Assembly (NCBI RefSeq): GCF_008727875.1
Contig: NZ_VTWS01000009.1
Location: forward strand, 124,001 to 188,000
Direction of reading: 5' to 3'
From: Larkinella humicola
GTDB taxonomy: Bacteria > Bacteroidota > Bacteroidia > Cytophagales > Spirosomataceae
DNA: 64,000 nt
Part shown: positions 8,014-17,765 of the stretch, piece by piece
Position numbering within the stretch: position 1 is the first letter of the stretch
Layout: each line of letters opens with the position of its first letter
The notes under the pieces: generated by a model
Told to the model about the DNA's origin: nothing
The model's input: only the letters and a program-made list of their open reading frames with translations
Databases searched by the model: none
Position numbers and translations under genes: made by a program

Positions 8014-8904
8014 ATGAGTCGCTTACAAATCAACCAACTCAGCAAACAATACGCCAACGGCGTGAAAGCCTTGGACGCGGTTTCGCTCACCATCCCGAAC
8101 GGTTTGTTTGGCCTGCTGGGCCCGAACGGCGCGGGCAAATCGTCCCTCATGCGTACCCTCGCCACCCTCCAGCAACCCGACAGCGGTACGGTTTTCTTCG
8201 ATGGCGTCGACATTCACCAGCATTCGCAGCACTTGCGGAGTCAGTTGGGCTACCTCCCGCAGGATTTCGGCGTGTATCCCAACGTGTCGGCGAGCGAACT
8301 CCTGCATCACCTGGCCATTTTGAAAGGACTGCTGAACCAGCGCGACCGGCGTGAACAGGTCAATGCGCTCTTGCAGCAAACCAATCTCTACACGGTTCGG
8401 AAACAGGCCGTTAGCACATTTTCGGGCGGGATGCTGCAACGGTTCGGGATTGCGCAGGCACTGCTGGGAAACCCGCAACTCATCATCGTGGACGAACCAA
8501 CGGCGGGTCTCGATCCCAAAGAGCGGAACCATTTTCACGATCTGCTGAGCGAAATCGGCGAGGAGGTGGTGGTGATTCTGTCGACGCACATCGTGGAAGA
8601 CGTCTACGAGTTGTGTCCGCAACTGGCGATCCTGGCGTCGGGAAAAATCATTGCGCAGGGCAGTCCGGCCCACCTCACCAGCACGCTACAAGGCCGGGTC
8701 TGGGGCAAAACCATCCCGAACGACACGCTGCCGCAGTATCAGGCGGCCTACACGGTTTTGTCGACCCGCCGATTTTCGGGAAAACGCCAGGTGCTGGTGC
8801 TGGCCGACGAATGCCCTGAGGCTGGTTTCGAACCGGTTTCGCCCAGTCTGGAAGAAGTATATTTTTCGGTTCTACCGGAAACCAAACAGGAAACCGTATG
8901 CTAA
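8014..8904 (+). CDS. ABC transporter ATP-binding protein
   Basis: A 296-residue ABC ATPase of the ABC-2 exporter class. Walker A is GPNGAGKSS (residues 36-44), the signature is FSGGMLQRFG, Walker B is LIIVDEPTAGLD, and the H-loop is STHIVED. The C-terminal ~70 residues after the ATPase core are divergent, as is common in this family. The start is the ATG at 8014 (MSRLQINQLSKQY), which fits the family N-terminus better than one at 7960. The last 7 bases overlap the start of the permease-peptidase gene. Substrate unknown. Confidence 0.9.
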   Translation: MSRLQINQLSKQYANGVKALDAVSLTIPNGLFGLLGPNGAGKSSLMRTLATLQQPDSGTVFFDGVDIHQHSQHLRSQLGYLPQDFGVYPNVSASELLHHLAILKGLLNQRDRREQVNALLQQTNLYTVRKQAVSTFSGGMLQRFGIAQALLGNPQLIIVDEPTAGLDPKERNHFHDLLSEIGEEVVVILSTHIVEDVYELCPQLAILASGKIIAQGSPAHLTSTLQGRVWGKTIPNDTLPQYQAAYTVLSTRRFSGKRQVLVLADECPEAGFEPVSPSLEEVYFSVLPETKQETVC

Positions 8905-11900
8905 ACCGCTTACTTCGCTTCGAAGGTTGGTATCACAGCCGCCAGCTCTCGTTCCGGGCCGCAGCCGGGTTGTTCTTTCTGTTTGGACTCATCGCCGTGC
9001 GGGGCGGTTTCGGGGGCGACGCGGTATTTACCAACGCCCCCTACGTCGTCAATGCCCTGGTGGCGTTGCTTTCGCTTCTTTCGATCCTGGTCAGCACATT
9101 GCTGTGCGCCAACGTGGTGTTGCGCGATACCACCTACCGGATGGACGCGCTGGTTGCCACGAGTTCCGTCCGGCGGTTTTCTTACTTTACGTCCCGGTTT
9201 TCGGGTTTATTCCTGGCGGTTTTCAGCCTGCTGGGGCTGGCGGTTCTGGGCCTCTTCGTCGGTTCTTTTCTGAGCGATCCAGCCCGGCGCGGACCGGTTC
9301 ATCTGGCTTTTTACGCCTGGCCAATGCTGGTGTTCGGGGTGCCGAATCTCTTCTTTTCGATCAGTCTCATTTTTAGCACGGCCCTGCTGAGCCGGAGCCC
9401 ACGGGCGGTTTATACCACCGGCGTGTTGATTTACGTGCTGTATCTGCTGGGTTCGGTTCTGGGCAATTCGCCCCTGATGGCGGGTTCGGCACCCCGTGCG
9501 GATTCGACTAGCTTGCTCCCGTTTCTGATGGACCCTTTCGGACTGGCACCGTTTTTTCAGGAAACCCGTTTCTGGACCGTCGAGCAGCGAAATCATCAGC
9601 TTTTTCCCGTCAACGGTTTGTTCGGGATCAACCGCCTGGTGTGGAGCGGACTGGCCCTGCTGGTGCTGGCGGTCAGTTATCGCGGGTTTTCGTTCGGCGA
9701 AACCAAACCGGTTCGTTCCCGAAAAACAAAACCGGAGTCATCCATTGGGCCGCGAATACTGTATCGCCGGTACCACCTGACGCCCGGCACGTTGCGGCAT
9801 ACGGCAATGGCGTTCGGAGCGCAACTAAAATCAGAAGCCAGGGCGGTTTTTGGAAATTTCCCGGTTTGGGTGATGCTGATTCTCTGGGTTTTCCTGACCG
9901 GAATCGACCTGAAAGACCACCTGCGCAACGGCTGGTTCGGCATCGTGACGTATCCGGATACGGGGGTGATCGTCGAATACCTCTGCTCGATCCGGCCCGC
10001 CCTATTGCTGATCATTTTCTGGGGAGCCGAACTGGTCGGACGGGAGCGATTGGGTCAGCGGCAGGCATTAATCGCCAGCACACCCGCGCATCCGCTCGTT
10101 TTCGTCGGAGCCAAACTGGCGGCTTTAGCCCTGCTCATTGGGCTGATCATCAGCATCAACATCGGGATCGGGCTGACAATTCAGGGAATGGCGGGCTATT
10201 TAGAACCTGGCGTCCTGCTTTACGGGTCGCTTTACTATTACAGCGGTTTGCCCCTGCTGTGGTTTGCGGTTCTGGTTGTTTTTATCCAAACCCTCAGCCC
10301 GAACAAATACCTCGGCTTACTCCTCAGCCTGGTGGTGGCGGCCCTGCTGGTTTTCAGCCGCCGACTCGGCATCGAACATTACCTGCTCCGGTACGCCGTC
10401 GTTCCCGAACTGAATTATTCATTGATGAACGGTTTTGGTCATTATGCCCCCGCTTTCAATTGGTATATGGCCTACTGGGGCTGCTGCGCGGTTTTGCTCA
10501 CGATTCTGTCCGTCGGCTTCTGGCCCACTACGCTGCACGTCCGGGCGCGGCACCGCCTGAAAACCGTCGGAAAACAGGTCGGGAAAACTGGAAGAATCCT
10601 TTTCGGCGGAGCGTTTCTGCTCGGATTGCTGGTGGGCGGATTGATTTATTACCAGACTAACGTGATTGGGAAATACCAAAGCAAAGCCACCCGCCAGAAC
10701 TGGCAAATTCGCTATGAACAGACCTACAAACGGTTTGCAAAACTCCCCCAGCCGGTGATTACCGCCTTGAAAATGCAGGTGGATGTGTACCCGGAACGTC
10801 GCCAATACCGCGTAAAGGGACGTTATCAGCTTCAGAATCAATCCAAAACGCCCCTGAAGCGGATCTGGCTGGGTGTCGACCCGGAGGTTTCGGCCGTTCG
10901 ACTAACGCTCCCCGGCGGTCAGAAGAAAACCTACGACCCGGTTTTTCATCAATACCAGTTCGAACTGGCCAAACCGTTGCGGCCGGGCGAAACCACCTCG
11001 CTGCACTTCTCGATGGCGGTTTTGCGGACCGGTTTTATGCCGTTTAACAGTGAAAACTCGGTGGTCGAAAACGGTTCCTACATCGAACTGGAGAAATACG
11101 TGCCGTTTCTGGGCTACAACACCCGGCTGGAATCCGACGATGAAACCGTTCGCCGGGCAGCGGACCTGGGCCGGCAAACCGTCCGGAATCCTTCGGACCA
11201 CTACCACCGGATCGATCTGGAAACCACGATTTCAACGGCTGCCGACCAGCAGATTGCCACGGTGGGGACACTGCAAAAATCGTGGATTCAGGGCGACCGA
11301 CGGTATTTCTCCTATCAATCAAGCCACCCGGTGCCGTTCATGTTTGCGCTGAGTTCGGCCCGGTATGCGGAAAAAACCGACGTGTATCAAGGCGTGGCCT
11401 TGCGCATTCTGTATCAACCGGGGCAAACCGCCAATATCCCGGCCATGATGCAGGGCTTGAAGGATGCGCTGGCGTACGGCATTCATCATTTTGGCCCGTA
11501 TCCGTTCCGGCACCTGACGCTGGCGGAAATCCCGCAGTATGGCGGTTCGGCAACGGCCTATCCGGGAACGGTTTTCAGCCGGGAAAAACTCAATTTCCTG
11601 ACGGATTTTCGGGAGCCTCGAAAGGTGAATTATGCTTACGCCACCGTCGTACACGAAGTCGCTCATCAGTGGTGGGCGCACCAGCTTCGGCCGGTTTCCG
11701 GGCCGGGCGATCAGTTGCTGACGGAGTCGCTGGCGAAATACACGGAAGCGACCGTTCTCCGAAAACGGTACGGCAAAATGATTTTACGACCTTATTTTCA
11801 GGGCGATAAGAATTTTTATTTTGCCAGCCGCCATCAGTCGGAAGCGGAATTGCCGTTGGTTGTCACGGAGAATCAGCCGTTTGCCGGGTATCAAAAAGGC

Positions 11901-12431
11901 GGTCTGGTGCTGTGCCGGATTCAGGAACAGATGGGTGAAGAGCATTTCAACCGGGCGTTGCGCCAACTCCTCACCGACCACACCTATCCCCGGAAAAAGC
12001 CAAAACCGGACGATCTGGTGCAGGCCCTGAAACGGGAAGCAACGGAAGAACAGCGCCGACTGATCGATGAGGTTTTGCGGAGCGTCGTCACCAACGCCTT
12101 GTCCATTCGGGTCCTTTCCTGTAAATCGCTTGCTAACAGGCAGTTTGCGCTTACACTGGAAGTCAATCTAGCGAAAACTGAGCCTGGAAACGGTGGCAAA
12201 CCAGTGGTCCTGCCACCCGACGATGCATGGGAAATCGCGGTTTTTGATCAGCCTTCGGACGAATGGACTGCGGCTACAAAACCCGTTTACAGCCGGAAAT
12301 ACCGTTTCGCAAAGCCGCGCACGATCGTTCAACTGACCATCGCCAAAAAGCCAAAAGCCGTCGCGATCGATCCGTATGGCTACGCGTTGGACGAAAATTC
12401 GCAGAACAACGTGGCAGATATCAACGAGTAG
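8898..12431 (+). CDS. ABC transporter permease fused to M1-family metallopeptidase
   Basis: A 1177-residue fusion. The first ~590 residues hold about 12 hydrophobic segments of an ABC-2-type permease. The segment from ~610 on resembles an M1 aminopeptidase (gluzincin). The zinc motif is HEVAHQWWAHQ with H919 and H923. The likely third ligand is E943 in LLTESLAKYTE, giving HExxH-x19-E, one residue longer than the textbook x18. The substrate-binding G-x-M-E-N motif is replaced by YGGSATAYPG. Fused permease/M1 proteins paired with one ABC ATPase are a known but poorly characterised Bacteroidota arrangement. The peptidase probably lies on the far side of the membrane from the ATPase. Peptide export or processing is a guess. 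Confidence 0.85.
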   Translation: MLNRLLRFEGWYHSRQLSFRAAAGLFFLFGLIAVRGGFGGDAVFTNAPYVVNALVALLSLLSILVSTLLCANVVLRDTTYRMDALVATSSVRRFSYFTSRFSGLFLAVFSLLGLAVLGLFVGSFLSDPARRGPVHLAFYAWPMLVFGVPNLFFSISLIFSTALLSRSPRAVYTTGVLIYVLYLLGSVLGNSPLMAGSAPRADSTSLLPFLMDPFGLAPFFQETRFWTVEQRNHQLFPVNGLFGINRLVWSGLALLVLAVSYRGFSFGETKPVRSRKTKPESSIGPRILYRRYHLTPGTLRHTAMAFGAQLKSEARAVFGNFPVWVMLILWVFLTGIDLKDHLRNGWFGIVTYPDTGVIVEYLCSIRPALLLIIFWGAELVGRERLGQRQALIASTPAHPLVFVGAKLAALALLIGLIISINIGIGLTIQGMAGYLEPGVLLYGSLYYYSGLPLLWFAVLVVFIQTLSPNKYLGLLLSLVVAALLVFSRRLGIEHYLLRYAVVPELNYSLMNGFGHYAPAFNWYMAYWGCCAVLLTILSVGFWPTTLHVRARHRLKTVGKQVGKTGRILFGGAFLLGLLVGGLIYYQTNVIGKYQSKATRQNWQIRYEQTYKRFAKLPQPVITALKMQVDVYPERRQYRVKGRYQLQNQSKTPLKRIWLGVDPEVSAVRLTLPGGQKKTYDPVFHQYQFELAKPLRPGETTSLHFSMAVLRTGFMPFNSENSVVENGSYIELEKYVPFLGYNTRLESDDETVRRAADLGRQTVRNPSDHYHRIDLETTISTAADQQIATVGTLQKSWIQGDRRYFSYQSSHPVPFMFALSSARYAEKTDVYQGVALRILYQPGQTANIPAMMQGLKDALAYGIHHFGPYPFRHLTLAEIPQYGGSATAYPGTVFSREKLNFLTDFREPRKVNYAYATVVHEVAHQWWAHQLRPVSGPGDQLLTESLAKYTEATVLRKRYGKMILRPYFQGDKNFYFASRHQSEAELPLVVTENQPFAGYQKGGLVLCRIQEQMGEEHFNRALRQLLTDHTYPRKKPKPDDLVQALKREATEEQRRLIDEVLRSVVTNALSIRVLSCKSLANRQFALTLEVNLAKTEPGNGGKPVVLPPDDAWEIAVFDQPSDEWTAATKPVYSRKYRFAKPRTIVQLTIAKKPKAVAIDPYGYALDENSQNNVADINE

Positions 12432-12532
12432 GCCAAGGAAACTCGAACCATTTCATAACCAGCTATGTACTGAACGCTACCCGTTGTTCAGTGCGGGTAG
12501 TGTTCCCGATTTTCGGGGCGTACTTTCAGCGT

Positions 12533-13534
12533 ATGAAAATCCTTGCACTGACCAACTGGTCGCTCATCGGCTGCTATGCCGTTTTGATTGCGTATCTGAC
12601 GCTGAATCAATCCGGCACCGACGCTGCGGGGCGGGGACTGGCCGTGGGCTACCTGTTTGCGGGTGCCATTCTGCTGGTGGCGGTTCTAGGCCTGAATCTG
12701 CTGCCTTTTCCGGCTACCAAAATAGCGGTTTTGGTAGCCCTGCTGGTTCCGGCAGCGTTGAGTCTGCGTACATGGGCGTATGTGTTTTCTTACACACACC
12801 GGACCGAAAAAGACAATCAGGGCCGGTGGGATGGGTCGTATTATTTCAAAGATCCCGACCAGCGACGCATTGCGGAGGCCATTGCGGCCAACGACCTGCC
12901 GCACTTGAAAGCTCTCCTGAGCGGCCCCCACCCCCGGCTGAACGAAAGCGGTGAGGAGCATACCACCTTGCTCGATTTCGCGGCTCTTCGGGCCGCCGGT
13001 CGGCCTGAGGAACCGTTCCGCGTGGAAGCACTGGCATTGCTGCTGGCGAAAGGGGCCACGTTCGAAACCGCCGATTCGCTCCATACGCCGACGCACGTTT
13101 TGGTGGCCCGGCAAGGTCCGGCGGCCTTGCTGGCCTGGTTTCTGAAACACGGAGCCGATGCCAACGCGAAACACCGCCAGAATCAGAACCTGCCGGTTTT
13201 GCTTGTCGTCCTGGATGATCCCACAGAACGGCTGGAAAAAGTAAGGCTGCTGCTGGCGCACGGTGCTGACCCCAATGTCGTCTACCCACCTGCCGACTAC
13301 GGCTGGCTGGTCGGCCATTCGGTGCTGCTGGCGGCTGCGCGCCAGGATTTGTGGGAAATCTGCCAGGTTTTGCTGGAGCAGGGTGCCGACCCCGCCTTTG
13401 TTGGGCCCCGTCAGCTTGTTTTTCGGGAACTCCTGACAAAGCGGGCAACGGTGTACGCCGAAACCGGAACGACGCCCCCGGCTTTTACCGGCCTGCAAAA
13501 AGTCCGGGAAAATTTACCGGGAAAGAAGCCCTGA
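12533..13534 (+). CDS. Membrane-anchored ankyrin-repeat protein
   Basis: A 333-residue protein. Three hydrophobic helices occupy residues ~5-90. A soluble part follows with ankyrin-like repeats: ALALLLAKGATFETAD, LLAWFLKHGADANAKH, KVRLLLAHGADPNVVY and ICQVLLEQGADPAFVG. Ankyrin repeats bind proteins; no enzyme domain is present. The ATG at 12533 (MKILALTNWS) was chosen because the preceding in-frame sequence back to 12263 overlaps the upstream peptidase gene and lacks membrane character. It lies 101 bp after the permease-peptidase gene and could share its transcript. Function unknown. Confidence 0.7.
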   Translation: MKILALTNWSLIGCYAVLIAYLTLNQSGTDAAGRGLAVGYLFAGAILLVAVLGLNLLPFPATKIAVLVALLVPAALSLRTWAYVFSYTHRTEKDNQGRWDGSYYFKDPDQRRIAEAIAANDLPHLKALLSGPHPRLNESGEEHTTLLDFAALRAAGRPEEPFRVEALALLLAKGATFETADSLHTPTHVLVARQGPAALLAWFLKHGADANAKHRQNQNLPVLLVVLDDPTERLEKVRLLLAHGADPNVVYPPADYGWLVGHSVLLAAARQDLWEICQVLLEQGADPAFVGPRQLVFRELLTKRATVYAETGTTPPAFTGLQKVRENLPGKKP

Positions 13535-13780
13535 TGAACAAGCCTTTACCCCGATTTTCTTCGTACCCTCCGGGGCTATACGATAAGATTAGCGAAACAA
13601 TTACAACTACTTCCCGGTCTACAGGGTCTTATAGAAAACGGTGGGATCGCATGCGGGGGTGGATAACCGGTTTTTCGAAGGCAAAATCCCCTCTAAACAG
13701 TTGATTAGCAGCTTGGTCGTGTGGCGTTATCGTCGCCCCAGCCTGTCCGCATGACGCAGTCTCCAATAAAAACAACGTGA

Positions 13781-15067
13781 ATGAATAGCTTGACTGCGTA
13801 CGATAAGCATTTGGCCCGGATTGTGATGTTTGCCTTTTTACTGCCCAACCGGGTGCAGATTTTTGTTCTGATGGGAATTTTTCTGTTCTGGGTCGTCAGA
13901 GACAATTTTTTCAATAAAAACCGAGCCTTCCGACCCTACGGCGGAGCTTTTTTACTGGGCAGTGTCTACGTACTCTACGCCCTCCATGTCCCCTTCACCG
14001 ATCCCGCCAACCGTTCCGGCGTCCTTTTTGATCTTGAACAGAAAGCCAGCCTGTTTGTCGCGCCGTTTGCCCTTCTTTTTTTACAACCCCAAACGCGCAA
14101 AATCCTTTCGGGTGAGCTGATTTACTTCGTTTACGCCTGTTTTATTTCCTGTTTGGCGGGAAATCTGTTTTATCTCCTCGAATATGGCTGGCAAATCAGC
14201 GGCCCGGAAGCCCACATTCAATACCGGCTTTATTTTGAAAAAATCACGAGCTTTCACCCGACTTACATGGGTATCAACCTATGTTTTGCCACCGCCATTC
14301 TGTTGATTTCGCCCAAACACCGGCAGCAACTGAAAGGCTGGAAACTGGGCGCGGTGCTCTTCCCGCTGTTCCTGTTTCTGATGGCACTGATGCCCAAAGC
14401 CCCCGTCATTGCGCTGTTCGTCATCCTGCTGTATTACGGCTGGATCAACCGGATGCACAAATACCAGCTTGTCCCCATTCTGGCCGTATTGATTCTTTCG
14501 GTATCGGTTGCCTGCATTTCCATCCCGTTCAGCAGCCAGCGGATCGGTGAATTTTCGGCTTTAATCAACGCCAAACCGACCGATAATCCCAATGCCAATT
14601 CGGTGCAGATGCGCCAGGTGATCTGGTCGGTCGATCTGGACGTTTTGAAAGAACATTGGGTGGCAGGCTTGGGCCCCGGCTATGTCGATCAGGCCTTGAC
14701 TGCGCAGTATGAGGTCTACTCGAAAATGCTTCATATTCCGCTGGTGGCCTACGACACGCACAACGAATACATCAACCAATGGCTCTCGTTTGGCCTGATT
14801 GGCATTGGCTTGCTGCTGCTCATTCTGGGAGTTCAGTTTGCCAATGCGTTCCGACGGCGCGATCATCTCTACGCCATTTTGCTGATGATTGTCAGCATTA
14901 CCTTCTTCACCGAAAATGTCTGGTCGCAGCAACACGGGGTGGTCTTTTACTCCTTCTTTACGGCTTTGTTTTTCCTGACCGGGATGAAACTACCTCCGAA
15001 TCCGGTAGAGCCGGAAGTCGTCAAAACGAGAGCCCGGCCGGAGAAAGTCATGCACGAAATTGGATAA
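13781..15067 (+). CDS. O-antigen ligase/polymerase-like membrane protein
   Basis: A 428-residue integral membrane protein with about 11-12 hydrophobic segments. A large loop near residues 260-330 contains QMRQVIWSVDLDVLKEHW, GLGPGYVDQAL and YDTHNEYINQWLSFG, the pattern of the Wzy_C/O-antigen ligase family (PF04932). Such proteins transfer or polymerise lipid-linked glycans on the periplasmic face of the inner membrane. No glycosyltransferase genes lie nearby, so it is an isolated copy and its glycan is unknown. The 246-bp gap upstream contains no convincing gene. Confidence 0.75.
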   Translation: MNSLTAYDKHLARIVMFAFLLPNRVQIFVLMGIFLFWVVRDNFFNKNRAFRPYGGAFLLGSVYVLYALHVPFTDPANRSGVLFDLEQKASLFVAPFALLFLQPQTRKILSGELIYFVYACFISCLAGNLFYLLEYGWQISGPEAHIQYRLYFEKITSFHPTYMGINLCFATAILLISPKHRQQLKGWKLGAVLFPLFLFLMALMPKAPVIALFVILLYYGWINRMHKYQLVPILAVLILSVSVACISIPFSSQRIGEFSALINAKPTDNPNANSVQMRQVIWSVDLDVLKEHWVAGLGPGYVDQALTAQYEVYSKMLHIPLVAYDTHNEYINQWLSFGLIGIGLLLLILGVQFANAFRRRDHLYAILLMIVSITFFTENVWSQQHGVVFYSFFTALFFLTGMKLPPNPVEPEVVKTRARPEKVMHEIG

Positions 15068-15145
15068 AAACCGCCGTAGCGGGGGTAACCAGCCGAAAAC
15101 TTCCGTATTTTACCCCGGTTTTTAAACGATCAGACTTCATCCTCC

Positions 15146-15655
15146 ATGACCGTACGCCTGGCGACTTCAAATGACATCCCGGCTTTACTCCAATTGATCC
15201 GGCGCGTAGTTCCGCTGATGCAGGCTTCCGGTAATTTTCAGTGGGACGACCAGTATCCGAACGCTGCGGTTTTCGAAAATGACATTGCGCTGAACCAGCT
15301 CTGGATCGCTGAACGGGACGGAAAACCGGTCGGGGTGGCCGCTATCACCACGGATCAGGAGCCGGAATATGCGCAGGTGGGCTGGGATTTGAGCGAAACG
15401 GCCCTTGTCGTGCATCGCCTGGCGGTTGATCCTGCCGTTCGGGGCCGCGGCATTGCCGCTCTGCTGCTGGCGCAGGCCGACGAAGTAGCCCGCCAACGCA
15501 GCATCGACGTGCTCCGAATCGATACGAATACCCAAAACGAAGCTACCCAGCGGCTTTTTCCAAAGGCCGGTTATGTATTTGCCGGTGAAATTGGGCTGGG
15601 GTTCCGGCCTGGTTTGCGGTTTTACTGTTATGAAAAGCGGTTGAATCTTTCCTGA
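15146..15655 (+). CDS. GNAT-family N-acetyltransferase
   Basis: A 169-residue GNAT protein. The acetyl-CoA-binding motif A appears as LAVDPAVRGRGIAALLL, followed by motif B (NEATQRLFPKAGYVFAGE). Length and fold match single-domain GNAT enzymes. It lies 78 bp after the O-antigen-ligase-like gene and 44 bp before the sulfatase gene, all on the same strand. The substrate cannot be deduced. Confidence 0.85.
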   Translation: MTVRLATSNDIPALLQLIRRVVPLMQASGNFQWDDQYPNAAVFENDIALNQLWIAERDGKPVGVAAITTDQEPEYAQVGWDLSETALVVHRLAVDPAVRGRGIAALLLAQADEVARQRSIDVLRIDTNTQNEATQRLFPKAGYVFAGEIGLGFRPGLRFYCYEKRLNLS

Positions 15656-15699
15656 AATTTGCCCCGTAAATCCCCTATTTTTACGGTAAAAAGTGAACG

Positions 15700-17163
15700 A
15701 TGGTACGACTCCTGTTCGCCCTGACGCTGCTTTTGCTGGTAGCGATTACCGCTTTTCGGCCCCGCAGCCACCGCAAAGATTCCCGACCCAACATCGTTGT
15801 GATTGTGGCCGACGATCACGGACGCGAAGCCGTGGGTTGTTACGGCAATCCGGTGATCAAAACGCCCCACATCGACCGGCTAGCTGCCGAAGGCACCCGG
15901 TTTACCAATGCCTTTTGCACCACGGCCAGTTGCAGCCCGAGCCGGTCGGTGTTGCTGACGGGACTTCACAACCACGCCAACGGCATGTACGGTCTGGAGC
16001 ATCGGGAACACCATTTTAGTTCCTTCGACACGGTCCGAACGCTGCCGGTGTTGCTCGATAAAGCCGGGTATCGAACCGCCCGGATCGGCAAATTTCACGT
16101 CGCTCCCGAACGAACCTATCATTTTCAGCAGGTGCTGCAGGGCGGTGGCGTCAACGATCCGGCGTCGATTGGCCGCAGCCCGGTTTCGATGGCCGATTTG
16201 TGTTATTCGCTCTTCTCCGAACCCTCCGAAAAGCCGTTTTTTCTCTACTTTGCCACCGACGATCCGCACCGGAGCAATGCCGTGTCGGCGGGTGGTTTGC
16301 CGGTTTTTACGAGTGATCAAGCCAATCGGTTTGGCAACCGGCCGGGCGGTTATCCGCAGGTTCACGACGTGTTTTACCAACCTTTTCAGGTTCAGGTGCC
16401 GCCTTATCTGCCGGATACGCGGGCGGCCCGGATGGAGCTGGCCCAATACTACGAGTCGATCAGCCGACTGGATCAGGGGGTAGAACGCTTGGTGGCGCTG
16501 TTGAAAGAAACCGGGCAGTATGACAACACGCTGATCGTGTATTTATCGGACAATGGTGCACCGTTTCCCGGATCAAAAACGACGTTATATGAACCGGGAA
16601 TGAAACTGCCGCTCATCGTCAGACTGCCGAAACCGCAAAAACCGGGATTTGTGCAGGATGCGATGGTTTCGTGGGTCGATCTAACACCCACTTTGCTGGA
16701 TTTTGCGGGTGCGTTGTCAGACACGATTTACAGCCAGGGCCGGAGTTTCAAATCGATTGTGGAACAGGAAAAGGTAACGGGCTGGGACGAAGTGTATGCG
16801 TCGCATTCGCTGCATGAGGTGACGATGTATTACCCAATGCGGGTGCTGCGCGAACGACGCTACAAGCTGATTTTCAACCTGGCTCATGCGCTGCCTTTTC
16901 CGATGGCGCTCGATCTGTATCATTCGTTTACGTGGCAGGATGTTCGCAAAACCGGTCGTACTTTGTACGGAAAACGGACTGTGACCGCCTATCTGAATCG
17001 CCCGCGGTTCGAGTTGTATGACCTGCAAACCGATCCTGACGAAGTCCGCAATCTGGCCAATGACCCCAAACACCGGGCGACCTTGAAACGGATGCAGGAA
17101 AAGCTCAAACGGTTTCAGCAGCAGACGAAGGATTTGTGGGTGAGTAAATGGGAGTTTGAGTGA
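15700..17163 (+). CDS. Sulfatase, N-sulfoglucosamine sulfohydrolase-like
   Basis: A 487-residue type I sulfatase with a short N-terminal hydrophobic export signal. Metal-binding acidic residues are in IVADDHGREAVGCYGNP. C78 in SCSPSRS is the Cys of the C-x-P-S-R signature that is converted to formylglycine. A second metal site is LSDNGAPFPGSKTTLYEPG. Overall layout resembles heparan N-sulfatase-like enzymes. Maturation needs a formylglycine-generating enzyme or anSME, not encoded in this window. The stop overlaps a possible GTG start of the Crp-family gene; no susCD pair or glycoside hydrolase accompanies it, so it is not part of a visible polysaccharide utilisation locus. Confidence 0.85.
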   Translation: MVRLLFALTLLLLVAITAFRPRSHRKDSRPNIVVIVADDHGREAVGCYGNPVIKTPHIDRLAAEGTRFTNAFCTTASCSPSRSVLLTGLHNHANGMYGLEHREHHFSSFDTVRTLPVLLDKAGYRTARIGKFHVAPERTYHFQQVLQGGGVNDPASIGRSPVSMADLCYSLFSEPSEKPFFLYFATDDPHRSNAVSAGGLPVFTSDQANRFGNRPGGYPQVHDVFYQPFQVQVPPYLPDTRAARMELAQYYESISRLDQGVERLVALLKETGQYDNTLIVYLSDNGAPFPGSKTTLYEPGMKLPLIVRLPKPQKPGFVQDAMVSWVDLTPTLLDFAGALSDTIYSQGRSFKSIVEQEKVTGWDEVYASHSLHEVTMYYPMRVLRERRYKLIFNLAHALPFPMALDLYHSFTWQDVRKTGRTLYGKRTVTAYLNRPRFELYDLQTDPDEVRNLANDPKHRATLKRMQEKLKRFQQQTKDLWVSKWEFE

Positions 17164-17183
17164 TTCCATTCAACCAGAAACCC

Positions 17184-17753
17184 ATGACACACCGTAGCCT
17201 CGAAGCGGGCATTCAATCGATTGCGGAACTCTCGCGGGACGCGTCCGATTTATTGATCTGCTCTACCCGGCAAAAACCGCTGGCAAAAGGTCAGGTTCTG
17301 TTGCCGGAAGGCCAGGTTTGCAAAACGATCTGGTACGTTGAAAAAGGGTATCTACGAACGTTTTACAACAAAGACGGCAAAGAAATCAACACCCGGTTTT
17401 CGTTCGAAAACGAATTTGTGACGGATTTGAAAAGCCTGCGTTCGGGGGCTCCTTCGGCCTGCTGGATTCAGGCGGGTGAAGCCACCGTCGTTTGGGAGTT
17501 TGCGAAGGTAACCCTGCTGGATTTATACCGCCAGTCGGCCGAGATCGAATCGTTTGGACGGAATTTGCTGGAGCAGATGCTGGTCGATCAGGAAGACCAC
17601 GCCAATCTTTTCCGAATCCACTCTCCCACCGAACGATACGCCTACGTGGTTCGTCATTTTCCGCAGTTGCTGCAACGGGTTTCGCTGTCGCAGCTTTCCT
17701 CCTATTTGGGCATGGCCAGGGAAACGGTCAGCCGAATCCGCAAAAACCGGTAA
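17184..17753 (+). CDS. Crp/Fnr-family transcriptional regulator
   Basis: A 189-residue regulator. The N-terminal cyclic-nucleotide-binding fold includes LLPEGQVCKTIWYVEKGYLRTFY. The C-terminal winged-helix region ends in LSQLSSYLGMARETVSRIRKN, the recognition helix of Crp_2-type proteins. The R-E-S-A-type cAMP phosphate-binding motif of E. coli Crp is not present, so the effector is uncertain. The ATG at 17184 is chosen; a GTG at 17160 overlapping the sulfatase stop would add eight residues. A perfect CRP-type palindrome lies 13 bp past the stop, upstream of the next gene. Confidence 0.85.
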   Translation: MTHRSLEAGIQSIAELSRDASDLLICSTRQKPLAKGQVLLPEGQVCKTIWYVEKGYLRTFYNKDGKEINTRFSFENEFVTDLKSLRSGAPSACWIQAGEATVVWEFAKVTLLDLYRQSAEIESFGRNLLEQMLVDQEDHANLFRIHSPTERYAYVVRHFPQLLQRVSLSQLSSYLGMARETVSRIRKNR

Positions 17754-17765
17754 GGCGTTTCATTT

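Noticed and set aside
9641-10660. Long plus-strand ORF in another frame of the permease gene
   Set aside because: Arg/Gly/Pro-rich, no homology pattern, and overlaps the permease coding frame with conserved motifs.
12686-13498. Minus-strand ORF opposite the ankyrin gene
   Set aside because: Gln/Arg-rich shadow with no domain; the plus-strand frame has clear ankyrin repeats.
13534-13704. Small plus-strand ORF (56 residues) overlapping the stop of the ankyrin gene
   Set aside because: TGATG overlap is attractive, but the Ser/Thr/Arg-rich sequence has no recognisable features and the rest of the gap looks non-coding.
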